DNA from: Methanobacteriales archaeon HGW-Methanobacteriales-1
Lineage (GTDB): Archaea > Methanobacteriota > Methanobacteria > Methanobacteriales > Methanobacteriaceae
Assembly: GCA_002839705.1 (NCBI GenBank)
Contig: PGYO01000006.1
Coordinates: 1-64,000, forward strand
DNA length: 64,000 nucleotides
Direction: 5' to 3'
Shown here piece after piece: positions 50,131 through 59,053 of this stretch. The notes beneath the pieces were generated by a model, which had not been told where the DNA came from, ran no database searches, and worked only from the letters and a program-made list of their open reading frames with translations. Within the stretch, counting starts at the first letter, position 1. The number at the start of each line of letters is the position of its first letter. Position numbers and translations under genes: made by a program.

Positions 50131-51144
50131 ATGACAAATAAAAACGATCAAATGGATATTATTGGCTTCGGCGCCCTTAACATGGACCAACTCCACCTGG
50201 TGGATAAAATCGCCGGTCCTGATGAAGAAAGCTTTATCCATGGATTCCAGGAGTCTTGTGGTGGTTCTGCTGCTAATACAGTTATAGGAGCTTCACGTTT
50301 AGGCCTTAAAACAGGTTTTGTTGGTAAATTAGCTTCTGATGGTGAGGGAGATTTACTTCATCAAAATTTAATCCAGGAAGGTGTTGATGTAAATGGTCTT
50401 ATTATCTCACCAAAAGGTAGAAGTGGTCGGGTCATGGGTTTTGTAGATAAAAAAGGTGACCGGGCACTATATGTTGAGCCTGGAATTAATGATGAAATAA
50501 CCATTGATCAAATTGATATTGATTATGCATCTAAAACTAAAATTATTCATTTAAGTTCCTTTGTTGGTAATTCTTTTAATGCCCAGGAAGATTTATTATC
50601 TCAAATCCCAGATGAAGTTAAGGTAAGCTTTGATCCCGGTAGAATCTATGCTGAAAAAGGATTTAATGCTTTAAAAAAGATTTTAAATCGAACTGATATT
50701 TTACTAATTAATCAAGCAGAATTAAAGATAATGTTGGCCAGTGAAACTGATTCTAACATTAAATCTAATTTAAATAACTTTGATTCACTATCTAATCTTG
50801 ATAAAGAGTCTAATGATAAATATAATTTAATAAGAGCATTTGATATTTTTACGGACTTAGGTATTGATACTATAGTGGTTAAAATGGGAGATAAAGGATC
50901 TTTTGCTTTGGATGGATCTCAAGAGGTTTTTGTGCCCTGTTTTGATGTGAAATGTATTGATACTACGGGTGCTGGAGATTCATTTAATGCTGGCTTTTTA
51001 TATGCTCAAATTAATGATTTTTCACTGGAAAAGTCATGTGAATTTGGAAATTTGGTGGCCTCCAAATGTGTGGAGTGTACCGGAGCTACTAATGGCTTGC
51101 CCTCAATTTCTAACATTGACCTAGAAAAATATGAAAAGAATTAA
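50131..51144 (+). CDS. PfkB/ribokinase-family sugar kinase
   Basis: This 337-residue kinase has GFGALNMDQL, GGSAANTVIGASRLG (N-terminal PfkB motif), VSFDPGRIYAEKG, VVKMGDKGSFAL, and DTTGAGDSFNAGFL with the catalytic Asp of the second signature. An Asn/Ser-rich insert of about 25 residues near 210-235 is unusual. The phosphorylated sugar is unknown. It lies between the Ftr paralogue and a polyferredoxin on the same strand. Confidence 0.8.
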   Translation: MTNKNDQMDIIGFGALNMDQLHLVDKIAGPDEESFIHGFQESCGGSAANTVIGASRLGLKTGFVGKLASDGEGDLLHQNLIQEGVDVNGLIISPKGRSGRVMGFVDKKGDRALYVEPGINDEITIDQIDIDYASKTKIIHLSSFVGNSFNAQEDLLSQIPDEVKVSFDPGRIYAEKGFNALKKILNRTDILLINQAELKIMLASETDSNIKSNLNNFDSLSNLDKESNDKYNLIRAFDIFTDLGIDTIVVKMGDKGSFALDGSQEVFVPCFDVKCIDTTGAGDSFNAGFLYAQINDFSLEKSCEFGNLVASKCVECTGATNGLPSISNIDLEKYEKN

Positions 51145-51345
51145 TAAGTTAAAACTATGCATATTTAATTGAAACATTAATAAATTAAAATAATTTCACT
51201 AACAAGAAGAATTCAATAAAGTTCATTGAAATTGGATATTAATAAATAAAATTAAGTTAAATTATAATTAAATTATAATAGTTATCCCTTATGAGTTATC
51301 TATTACAAAATATTTCGCAATTATTTTAGTCTTAGAGGTTTGATT

Positions 51346-52113
51346 ATGGATATAAGTTTTAAAAAGAAAGTTGGAGACCTGCAAAAAGAGGTTGCCTTAA
51401 AATCAGCTGATTTAGAAGAATATGTTGAGGATTTTGAGGTTGAAATCGAGAAATGTTCTCTTTCAGATAAATTCATTAATATTTCTCCCCGATGTGTCCG
51501 CTGCAATCTATGTGCTCAAGAATGCCCGGTTGATGCAATTGAAATGGCTGATACCATAAAGCCTGCTAAAATACTTAATAATTGTGTTAAATGTGAAATA
51601 TGTGCTCAAACCTGCCCGGTACGTTGTATTAATGTTTTAAAAACCACGGCTGAGGTTGATGATCAAATTGACTATAGGCTGGAAAGCATTAATGTTCCTC
51701 ATAGAGTTATTCGCATGAAAAATATTGAAGTATCACCTGAAAAGTGTACTTCCTGTGGGACCTGCGTTAAATTATGCCCTACTCAAGCTATCACGGTAGA
51801 AAATGACCATATTCCGGCAGAGATAAACAAAAAATTGTGTGTGGGATGTGGCTCTTGTGCCAGTGTATGTCCACAACAGGCCATAACTCTAGAACGGGAT
51901 ATGGGACCGGTTATTGTAACCAAGGAATTACTTATTGACCAGGATACTTGTGTGGAATGTTTAATTTGTGAAGAAAATTGCCCTACAATGGCCATTAAAT
52001 TAGAAGATGGCGAAGTTGTTCTTGATAAAGATAAATGTATATTATGTGATGTTTGCTCGACAAAATGTCCGGTGAACGCTTTAAAACTGGAGAGGATGGC
52101 CCATGAAAGTTAA
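51346..52113 (+). CDS. Polyferredoxin with six [4Fe-4S] motifs
   Basis: This 255-residue protein has six motifs: CVRCNLCAQECP, CVKCEICAQTCP, CTSCGTCVKLCP, CVGCGSCASVCP, CVECLICEENCP and CILCDVCSTKCP. A helical N-terminus of about 45 residues precedes them. I chose ATG 51346 after AGAGGTTTGATT over TTG 51340. It overlaps the CBS gene. It probably relays electrons for Eha or a partner; the operon link is by position. Confidence 0.85.
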   Translation: MDISFKKKVGDLQKEVALKSADLEEYVEDFEVEIEKCSLSDKFINISPRCVRCNLCAQECPVDAIEMADTIKPAKILNNCVKCEICAQTCPVRCINVLKTTAEVDDQIDYRLESINVPHRVIRMKNIEVSPEKCTSCGTCVKLCPTQAITVENDHIPAEINKKLCVGCGSCASVCPQQAITLERDMGPVIVTKELLIDQDTCVECLICEENCPTMAIKLEDGEVVLDKDKCILCDVCSTKCPVNALKLERMAHES

Positions 52114-52738
52114 GGAGATTATGGACAAGGAATTTATTGATGTATCCCCGAATCAAGGTTTGATTGAAGTTTCTATTAAAATGGAAAATCATAAAAAGTT
52201 CACTACACCCGTGGTTGACAGTGAAAACCATTTAGTGGGATGGATTACATCACTGGATGTTACGAGAGGATTAAGAGAAAATTTAAAAACTGTTTCGGAT
52301 ATTATGCATCCCAAAGATGATATTGTCCATGTCCATGAAAACGATCCTGCTCGATTGGCTGTTCTGGAGACTTCCCACCATAAATTAGTTAGTATACCAG
52401 TTATTGATGATAATGATGTAGTTATGGGTGTAGTAAGATCTTTTGATATTGTCGAAACTCTCTCTCAGCTTTATGAAATTAAGGTTTCTAAAATATTTGA
52501 GGCCATGGAACAGGAATTGAAAGGCGTTAGCTGGGACGAACTTATGGAAGCCTCTGCTATTGTTACTCGTCGTAGAACTGGTAAACGTATTAAACCTCAA
52601 GAATATGAAAAAAATATCAAAGATGCTACCTTTGGAGAAGCAATTTGGGCCACTGGTGGTTTAGAAAAATTCTTTGTTGGTTTAATTGCTATAGGGGAAA
52701 TGGTTATTGCCCGTAAAGTTGCCCGGGCACGTAAATAG
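52103..52738 (+). CDS. CBS-pair protein with extra C-terminal domain
   Basis: The 211 residues comprise two CBS motifs (VKEIMDKEFIDVSPNQGLIE and VSDIMHPKDDIVHVHENDPA onward) and about 80 C-terminal residues (VSWDELMEASAIV-like, RRRTGKRIKPQEYEKNIKD, FGEAIWATGGLEKF). CBS pairs usually bind adenine nucleotides and regulate a partner. The start overlaps the polyferredoxin stop, so the two are translationally coupled and may act together. The C-terminal family is not known to me. Confidence 0.8.
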   Translation: MKVKEIMDKEFIDVSPNQGLIEVSIKMENHKKFTTPVVDSENHLVGWITSLDVTRGLRENLKTVSDIMHPKDDIVHVHENDPARLAVLETSHHKLVSIPVIDDNDVVMGVVRSFDIVETLSQLYEIKVSKIFEAMEQELKGVSWDELMEASAIVTRRRTGKRIKPQEYEKNIKDATFGEAIWATGGLEKFFVGLIAIGEMVIARKVARARK

Positions 52739-52890
52739 ATTTATTTTTTCTATTTCTTATTCTTTTTATTTAAAATCATTTTTGCTTTGTTATTTTTCTA
52801 TTTTTCTTTTAGATTTTTATTAATTCTTTTTTAAATTATTTATAAATTTAAAATTTTTATTTATATTTAACCAAAAAACAGTAACTTTTA

Positions 52891-52920
52891 TATAACTATT
52901 GTTATATAACTATGGTAAAC
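52891..52920. promoter_or_regulatory. TATAAC-N4-GTTATA palindrome array, PLP enzyme gene
   Basis: TATAACTATTGTTATA (52891-52906) is a perfect inverted repeat. A second, imperfect copy, TATAACTATGGTAAAC (52905-52920), follows 14 bases on. The gene starts at 53033, and a separate TATA-like box lies near 52981-52990. The same palindrome stands before thiS and the MOSC gene. Confidence 0.6.
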
Positions 52921-53032
52921 TTTGAAGGATACATTAATATAATTGAATTTTTATTTAATTAAAGACTTAAAAATTGCCTAATTATATATTAAACTCAAAA
53001 ATTCAATATAAATCGACTTAGGAGATATAAAA

Positions 53033-54160
53033 ATGAAATTTTCTACAAAATCAGTACATGCTGGTAGAAAACCTGATCCAACAACTGGAGCGGTAGCAAC
53101 TCCAATTTATCAGACATCTACCTTTGTATTTGATGATTATAACCAACCTAAAGAGCATGATTACTCTAGAACCAGTAATCCAACTAGAAGTGCTCTCGAA
53201 GATGCTTTAGCCGCATTGGAAGGAGGAAATGCAGGATTTACATTTTCCAGTGGAATGTCTGCCATATCCACAACTCTCCATCTTTTAAAATCAGGAGATC
53301 ATGTAATTGCTTCTTATGATATCTATGGTGGAACTTATCGTCTTTTTGCTGAAATAATGTCTAAATTTGGTATTGAAACCACATTCATGAAACTAAATGA
53401 TGAAGAAGCTATAATTGATGCTATTAAACCTAATACAAAGTTAATCTGGGTGGAAACTCCTTCAAATCCCTTAGTTAACATAACTGATTTGGAAATGATT
53501 GCTAAAATTGCCAAGGAACATGATCTTTTATCCGTATCAGACAATACCTTTGCTACTCCTTATTTCCTTAAACCTATTGACTTTGGTATTGATTTGGTAG
53601 TTCACTCTACTACCAAGTACTTGAATGGCCATTCCGATGTTATTGGGGGAGCTATTATAACCACCACACCACAGCTGGCAGAGGATATTCATTTCCTATT
53701 AAATGGTTTAGGAACCAATGCTGCACCATTTGACTCCTGGTTAGTTTTAAGAGGAATCAAATCTCTTCCCGTTAGAATGAAGCAGCATGAGAAGAGCGCT
53801 ACTGCGGTTGCTGAGTTTTTATTTGATCATCCCGCTGTAGATGAGGTATATTTCCCGGGATTAAAATCACATCCGGGCCATGAAATTGCTAAAAAACAAA
53901 TGAAAGGTTATGGTGGAGTAGTTTCCTTTAATTTAAAATCAGATGTAAAAACCTTTTTAAATAAACTGGATCTTTTTTTACTGGCGGAATCTTTAGGCGG
54001 TGCTGATTCCCTGGTGGAACATGCCGCTACCATGAGCCACTCTTCTATGGATCCTGAAACTCGTTTAAAAACAGGAATCACCGACCAGCTTATTAGATTA
54101 TCTATTGGCCTGGAAGATGTTGATGATTTAATTGAGGATTTGGCTAATGGGCTGGATTAA
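53033..54160 (+). CDS. Cys/Met-metabolism PLP enzyme (cystathionine synthase/lyase or O-acylhomoserine sulfhydrylase type)
   Basis: This 375-residue enzyme begins KFSTKSVHAGRKPDPTTGAV and has YSRTSNPTR, ALEGGNAGFTFSSGMSAIS, YDIYGGTYRLF, WVETPSNPLVNITD, and HSTTKYLNGHSD with the PLP Lys at 195. SLGGADSLVEHAATMSH is the C-terminal substrate-site stretch. The family handles cystathionine, O-acylhomoserine and related thiols; sequence alone does not choose between them. AGGAGATATAAAA precedes ATG 53033. A shared palindrome lies upstream. Confidence 0.85.
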   Translation: MKFSTKSVHAGRKPDPTTGAVATPIYQTSTFVFDDYNQPKEHDYSRTSNPTRSALEDALAALEGGNAGFTFSSGMSAISTTLHLLKSGDHVIASYDIYGGTYRLFAEIMSKFGIETTFMKLNDEEAIIDAIKPNTKLIWVETPSNPLVNITDLEMIAKIAKEHDLLSVSDNTFATPYFLKPIDFGIDLVVHSTTKYLNGHSDVIGGAIITTTPQLAEDIHFLLNGLGTNAAPFDSWLVLRGIKSLPVRMKQHEKSATAVAEFLFDHPAVDEVYFPGLKSHPGHEIAKKQMKGYGGVVSFNLKSDVKTFLNKLDLFLLAESLGGADSLVEHAATMSHSSMDPETRLKTGITDQLIRLSIGLEDVDDLIEDLANGLD

Positions 54161-54282
54161 TGGTGATTGAAGATTTGGGTAAAGGATTAGAATAATCTTT
54201 TAATTAATTATTAATAAGACCTTTTTATTTTTCCTTTATTTTTGGAAAATATTCTTTAAAATCATTAGAATTAGCAATGGCA

Positions 54283-54326
54283 TATAACAATATTTATATA
54301 ACTATAATTATATAACAATTGTTAAG
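54283..54326. promoter_or_regulatory. Triple palindrome array upstream of the thiS-like gene
   Basis: Three copies at a strict 14-base period: TATAACAATATTTATA (54283-54298), TATAACTATAATTATA (54297-54312) and TATAACAATTGTTAAG (54311-54326). They overlap TATA-like sequence just before the gene (start 54370), which would suit repression. The same element occurs at 52891 and 57246. Confidence 0.62.
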
Positions 54327-54369
54327 AGACTTTATTTGAATTAATATAATGGGAAATATGGTGAATAAC

Positions 54370-54561
54370 ATGAAAATAGACTTCCAGGACTCAGAAATTC
54401 AACTTGAAGTAGAAGATATTTCTGTAGAAGAAATGCTAAAACAGCTGGATATAAATCCGGTGGAAGTAGTAGTTACTCAAAATGGAAGGATAGTTTTGGA
54501 AAGCTCTATTCTCCAAAGAGGGGATGAAGTTAAAATAATCCAGGTTATTCATGGAGGATAA
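54370..54561 (+). CDS. ThiS/MoaD-like sulfur carrier protein
   Basis: This 63-residue ubiquitin-like protein ends in the diagnostic HGG, the site of thiocarboxylate formation. I chose ATG 54370, with GGTGA five bases upstream; ATG 54349 and 54358 are in-frame alternatives without a site. It could feed sulfur into thiamine, molybdopterin, thiouridine or cysteine synthesis. thiI follows at 54706 on the same strand. No E1-like activating enzyme is in the window. Confidence 0.82.
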   Translation: MKIDFQDSEIQLEVEDISVEEMLKQLDINPVEVVVTQNGRIVLESSILQRGDEVKIIQVIHGG

Positions 54562-54705
54562 CTAAAATTTACTGGAATTTGTATTAAGTAGGATAATTTC
54601 TAGCAAAAAACATTATCACATCACTTTTAACCAGTTCAATATTTTAATTTTTAATTTTATGTTAAAACTGAATTAATGCTATTTAATTAATTATGAGGGG
54701 ATTAT

Positions 54706-55890
54706 ATGAAATATGATTTAATATTACTGAGATACGGGGAAATTGGTATTAAAAGCCCACCAGTTAGACGAAGATTTGAAAAGAAATTGATTTATAATAT
54801 CCACGCCGCTTTAGATGGCAAAATAATAAATGATGGTGGCCGATTTTTACTTTATCCTCGTGATAAAGACAATAAAAATGAAGAAACTGCAAACCTCATT
54901 GAATCGGCCCTGGAAAAGCTTTATAAAATATTTGGTATAGTATCCTTTTCACCAGCAGTGGAAACCACAACCACCAAAGAAAATATTAAGATTAAGGTTC
55001 AGGAATATGTGGAAAACTTATTAAAAGAAGGAATATTCTCTCCTGAACAATCATTTGCTATTCGGGCTAGAAGAGTTGGAGATCATGATTTTACCAGTCA
55101 AGAAATCGCTGCTTTTGCCGGTTCGGCATTCTTTGAAAAAACTGAATCAAAGGTTGACCTTTCCAATCCGGACTTTGTTCTTTATTTAGAAATTAGAGAA
55201 AATAAAACTTTCATATATCACGAAAAATTACAAGGGACCGGAGGAATGCCACTGGGTACTCAAGGCAAAGTCATTGCCCTGGTCTCAGGTGGAATTGACT
55301 CTCCGGTGGCCACTTATCTCATGATGAAAAGAGGCTGTGATGTGACTATATTGAACTTTAATAATCAACCATTTACTGAACCATCTGAAAAGCTTTTAAA
55401 AATAGCCAAAAAACTAAAAGAATATGCTTCAGGTTCTAAATTAAAAGTTTACCAGGCAAAATATGGGGATTATCTGAAAAAATGCCAGGATGAAGCACCA
55501 GAGAGAATGACCTGTGTTTTCTGTAAAAGTGGGATGTATCAGGTTGCAGAAAAACTTGCAGAAAAAGAAGGAGCACTGGCCATTATTGATGGTAGTAGTG
55601 TGGGACAAGTAGCTTCTCAAACACTCCCTAATATTTTAGCCACCAGATACTCGACTAATCTTCCAGTTTTAAGTCCATTAATCGGATTGGACAAGTTGGA
55701 AATCGAGAATATTGGTAGAAAAATTGGAACTTTTCCAATTTCCACCCTTCCCGATAGTGGATGTAAAGCTGCTCCCAGATATCCCGAAACCAATGCTAAT
55801 TTAGAGCAGACTTTGGAAATTCAAGAGGATCTTGATTTAAAGTCAAATCTGGATGATGTATTTGACAATATTATTGAATTAAAATTTTAA
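54706..55890 (+). CDS. thiI: tRNA 4-thiouridine synthase ThiI (archaeal form)
   Basis: This 394-residue enzyme has an NFLD/THUMP region (LRYGEIGIKSPPVRRRFEKK, then FAIRARRVGDHDFTSQEIA), then the PP-loop ALVSGGIDSPVATYLMMKRG near residue 190. There is no rhodanese domain. Instead it has CVFC (Cys270, Cys273) and a third Cys353 in DSGCKAAP, the Cys set that binds an Fe-S cluster in methanogen ThiI. It makes s4U in tRNA, probably with sulfide. GAGGGG precedes the start. Confidence 0.88.
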   Translation: MKYDLILLRYGEIGIKSPPVRRRFEKKLIYNIHAALDGKIINDGGRFLLYPRDKDNKNEETANLIESALEKLYKIFGIVSFSPAVETTTTKENIKIKVQEYVENLLKEGIFSPEQSFAIRARRVGDHDFTSQEIAAFAGSAFFEKTESKVDLSNPDFVLYLEIRENKTFIYHEKLQGTGGMPLGTQGKVIALVSGGIDSPVATYLMMKRGCDVTILNFNNQPFTEPSEKLLKIAKKLKEYASGSKLKVYQAKYGDYLKKCQDEAPERMTCVFCKSGMYQVAEKLAEKEGALAIIDGSSVGQVASQTLPNILATRYSTNLPVLSPLIGLDKLEIENIGRKIGTFPISTLPDSGCKAAPRYPETNANLEQTLEIQEDLDLKSNLDDVFDNIIELKF

Positions 55891-55989
55891 TTATATTTCA
55901 ATTTAAAAAATTTTTTTAATTCATAACTTAACAGAGTTAATTTCAAGTTCATTTATAATAAAAAAATGAAAATTTTGGAGGTAGAAAAA

Positions 55990-56814
55990 ATGGTTATATT
56001 TTCTAGCGCATCTGAAAAGGATATAACTAAAGCTATTGTTTCTGAATTTGCTGAAGAATTTATAGAATACATTGAAAGTGACGTTATTATAATAGGTGCA
56101 GGCCCTAGTGGACTATATGCTGCCAAAAAACTTTGTGAAGCCGGTGTTAAAACTCTAATAATTGAAAGTAACAATTATTTAGGCGGGGGCTTCTGGATTG
56201 GTGGATATTTAATGAATAAGCTCACGGTTAGAGCTCCTGGTCAAAAAATCCTTGATGAAATTGGAGTACCTTACAAAGAGTTCCAAGAAGGTTTATATGT
56301 TGCTGATGGGCCTCATGCCTGTTCCAAGCTTATTGCCAGTGCCTGTGACGCTGGGGTTAAAGTTATCAACATGACTAAATTCGACGATGTAGTTTTAAGG
56401 GATGGAAAAGTTTCTGGTGTTGTTATTAACTGGACTCCGGTTTCTGCTCTTCCCCGAGCCATCACCTGTGTTGACCCGGTTGCTATTGAATCTAAATTGG
56501 TAATTGATGCTACTGGACACGATGCAGTGGTGGTCAGTTCCTTAGAAGAAAGAGGCCTGGTTGAAATTAAAGGATTCTCTCCTATGTGGGTGGAAAAATC
56601 AGAAGATGCCATTGTTGAAAACACACGAGAAGTATTCCCTGGAGTTTTAGTCACTGGAATGGCTGTTGCAACAGCCTTTGGACAATCTAGAATGGGCCCT
56701 ACCTTTGGTGGAATGCTAGTCTCAGGTGAAAGAGTTGCTGAGATTGCTATCGATTTATTAAAGAATGAAAATGATAGTAAACTTTCTCCTGAAGCAGCTA
56801 CGGTAAGTAAATAA
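55990..56814 (+). CDS. Thi4-family thiazole synthase
   Basis: This 274-residue protein starts at ATG 55990 after GGAGGTAGAAAA; ATG 55966 is in frame but lies upstream of that site. It has [17 protein letters not shown] for the dinucleotide, [37 protein letters not shown] and [17 protein letters not shown]. Thi4 builds the thiazole ring of thiamine from NAD, glycine and a sulfur source. Cys160, in [11 protein letters not shown], sits where yeast Thi4 has its sulfur-donor Cys and where Methanococcus enzymes have His. Confidence 0.85.
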   Translation: MVIFSSASEKDITKAIVSEFAEEFIEYIESDVIIIGAGPSGLYAAKKLCEAGVKTLIIESNNYLGGGFWIGGYLMNKLTVRAPGQKILDEIGVPYKEFQEGLYVADGPHACSKLIASACDAGVKVINMTKFDDVVLRDGKVSGVVINWTPVSALPRAITCVDPVAIESKLVIDATGHDAVVVSSLEERGLVEIKGFSPMWVEKSEDAIVENTREVFPGVLVTGMAVATAFGQSRMGPTFGGMLVSGERVAEIAIDLLKNENDSKLSPEAATVSK

Positions 56815-57422
56815 TTTACTTACATTTTTTTTAGAATAAAATTAAATTTAAATATTATTTTTTTTAGATTTCTTTTTATTATCACAATTATTCATAAATA
56901 TCTACAAAAAAATTTACTGGTAATAAATATTTGAAAATAATTATAAAACATCTAAAATATTTTTTTAGTAATTTTAACTAATCAAATAAAATCAAAACAT
57001 TGATAAAAAATTGATTTATAATCAAAACTTCGTTATAGTCTTGTTTAGCGAACATAAATCCTTGCTATTTGAGTCAAAATTGATGATATTAATGTATTCA
57101 AAACATTGGTATTTAATCAACTACATATAGGGGCAGTGGTCCATTTGAACGGGTTTTTAGTTTTTTACAATAAGATATGGAAAATATGATTAAATACGGT
57201 ACTAATATTAAGATAGTTGTGAAATAATAGGGACTGCTATTTATATATAACAATAGTTATATATTTATAAAAATTTTATATCTAATAGATGAATTAGTTA
57301 AATAAAATATTCTGAATGGAGTAAACCGTATTTTGCATTAACATAAGTTCAAATAGGTTCTAAAATTAAGTTTAGGAATATTTGGTAACTACTTTAAGGA
57401 ATTCAATTCATGGGTGGATATT
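56815..57422. other. Gap between thi4 and the MOSC gene
   Basis: About 600 bases, AT-rich. It holds the palindrome at 57246-57261. A less AT-rich patch near 57127-57160 (around GGGGCAGTGGTCC) has no pairing partner or reading frame that I can support. Confidence 0.5.
57246..57261. promoter_or_regulatory. Palindrome upstream of the MOSC gene
   Basis: TATAACAATAGTTATA is a perfect inverted repeat and is the exact reverse complement of the 52891-52906 site. It overlaps TTATATATAA (57241-57250), a TATA candidate. The gene starts at 57423, so a leader of about 150 bases would be expected. Confidence 0.6.
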
Positions 57423-57860
57423 ATGGGAAAAATAATTGCAGTTTGTATTAGTAAGGAAAAACAAACTAAGAAAAAAGACATTAAATCTGGCCATATTATA
57501 AAAAACCATGGTCTGGAAGGTGATGCTCATGCAGATAGTGATTCGCACCGTCAGATATCATTACTGGCCCAGGAAAGTATTGATAAAATGAAAGCTCAGG
57601 GCCTGGATGTTAAAGCTGGAGACTTTGCTGAGAATCTTACCACTACTGATATTGACCTCAAATCTCTTCCTGTTGGTACCGTACTGAAGGCCGGGGAAGA
57701 GGTTCTTTTGGAAATTACTCAAATTGGAAAAGAATGCCACACTCCCTGCGCTATTTATCACCAGGTTGGAAATTGCGTCATGCCTAGTGAAGGGATATTT
57801 GCTGTGGTTTTAGAAGGTGGAGTAATTAAATCAGGGGATCAAATTCTGATTAAAGATTAA
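57423..57860 (+). CDS. MOSC-domain protein
   Basis: This 145-residue stand-alone MOSC (molybdenum cofactor sulfurase C-terminal) protein has GKIIAVCISKEKQTKKK, LEGDAHADSDSHRQISLLAQ, KAGDFAENLTT, LPVGTVLKAG and GKECHTPCAIYHQVG with the conserved Cys. Such proteins are thought to move sulfur or molybdenum-cofactor-bound sulfur. ATG 57423 follows GGTGGATATT; GTG 57414 is part of that site. It carries the same upstream palindrome as two sulfur genes. Confidence 0.82.
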   Translation: MGKIIAVCISKEKQTKKKDIKSGHIIKNHGLEGDAHADSDSHRQISLLAQESIDKMKAQGLDVKAGDFAENLTTTDIDLKSLPVGTVLKAGEEVLLEITQIGKECHTPCAIYHQVGNCVMPSEGIFAVVLEGGVIKSGDQILIKD

Positions 57861-58104
57861 ATAAGATATATTCAAGTTTTTTCAATTTTAAACTCTTAAT
57901 TTATTTTTTATTCATTTATTTTAAAGTGGTACTTATATCAATTTATTTAATGATTAGATAGTATGATTTTTACAAAGAGTAAACTTTAAATACTATTGTT
58001 CGTATAATATGGTACATTCGATAAGACACGAACTAATTTAAGTTGGTGTATTTATTAATTGAATTTATAAATAATTATAAGAATAATTGGTTGGGAAAGA
58101 TAAA

Positions 58105-58323
58105 ATGAAATGCGAAAATCTAAGTCAAGTATGTCCTGAATGTGGCTGTAAAGATAAAAGAATATCTCGAAGAAGGAATTCTGATTCCAATGAAGATGCT
58201 TTTTATATTCCACATATACCTCAAGGTTCGGTAGGAATTGTTAAATGTGGTGAATGCGGCCATGTATTTGAGATATGTGCCGATAGTAAGATGCCAGTTG
58301 AAGTAAAAAAGAAGCTAGTATAG
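58105..58323 (+). CDS. Small zinc-ribbon protein
   Basis: This 72-residue protein has two Cys pairs, CPECGC near residue 10 and CGECG near residue 49, which should bind one Zn. The rest is basic then acidic (RISRRRNSDSNEDAFYIPHI). Function is unknown. ATG 58105 is preferred to TTG 58087. It could be a small nucleic-acid or protein-binding adaptor. Confidence 0.65.
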   Translation: MKCENLSQVCPECGCKDKRISRRRNSDSNEDAFYIPHIPQGSVGIVKCGECGHVFEICADSKMPVEVKKKLV

Positions 58324-58443
58324 TTTATTTTTTTAGTTATACTCTATTTTTTAATATTTTAATTTTACTTAAGGCCTATACTTTTTTTTAATATTTTAAA
58401 ACTAATTCGGAAAATATTTAAAATAAACACCCTAATATACAAA

Positions 58444-58992
58444 ATGGGTCAAATGATTTCAGATAAAAGATTAAAAAATGCAATTCCTTCATTAGTGTCT
58501 ATTATAAGGATAATATTAGCACCTTTATTTTTAATAGCATTTTTGGAAAATAATTTAATTCTGTCTATTTGTATATACACCATAGCAGTTGCCACCGATG
58601 CAATTGATGGTTATCTTGCCAGAATACTTGATTCAGTTACTCCTTTAGGAGCTTATTTAGATATAACTGCTGATTTAATACTAATTTTAACTGGATTTGT
58701 GGCCTTCACCATAAAGGGAATTTATCCTTACTGGATTCTGATTCTCATTATAATCATGTTTTTACAGTTCATAATTACCTCTAAATTCAAGGTTCCAGTC
58801 TATGATCCCATTGGTAAATATTATGGAGCTTTCCTATTTTTAGTTATTTTCATAACCCTTATCGCCGACATATTCCATAATAATTATTTAAATTACATAT
58901 TATTAATTTTAATAGTTATTTTCACAGCAATATCTCTCATTAGTCGGTTATTTTTTATTATAAAACTTAAAAATCAAACTAAAAATAAATAA
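58444..58992 (+). CDS. CDP-alcohol phosphatidyltransferase family protein
   Basis: This 182-residue membrane protein has the family signature D-G-x2-A-R-x8-G-x3-D-x3-D, seen as DGYLARILDSVTPLGAYLDI and the following TAD. About five hydrophobic segments are present. The enzyme swaps CMP of a CDP-archaeol-type lipid for an alcohol such as inositol phosphate, glycerol phosphate or serine. Which alcohol cannot be read from the motif. Confidence 0.82.
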   Translation: MGQMISDKRLKNAIPSLVSIIRIILAPLFLIAFLENNLILSICIYTIAVATDAIDGYLARILDSVTPLGAYLDITADLILILTGFVAFTIKGIYPYWILILIIIMFLQFIITSKFKVPVYDPIGKYYGAFLFLVIFITLIADIFHNNYLNYILLILIVIFTAISLISRLFFIIKLKNQTKNK

Positions 58993-59053
58993 AAATATAA
59001 TATTCTACTTTGTGATGTTTTTTAATGAGAATACTAGAATAAAATAGTCAATT

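Noticed and set aside
57998-58033. GTTCGT/ACGAAC inverted repeat before the zinc-ribbon gene
   Set aside because: Six-base arms around a 24-base loop are too weak to call in AT-rich sequence.
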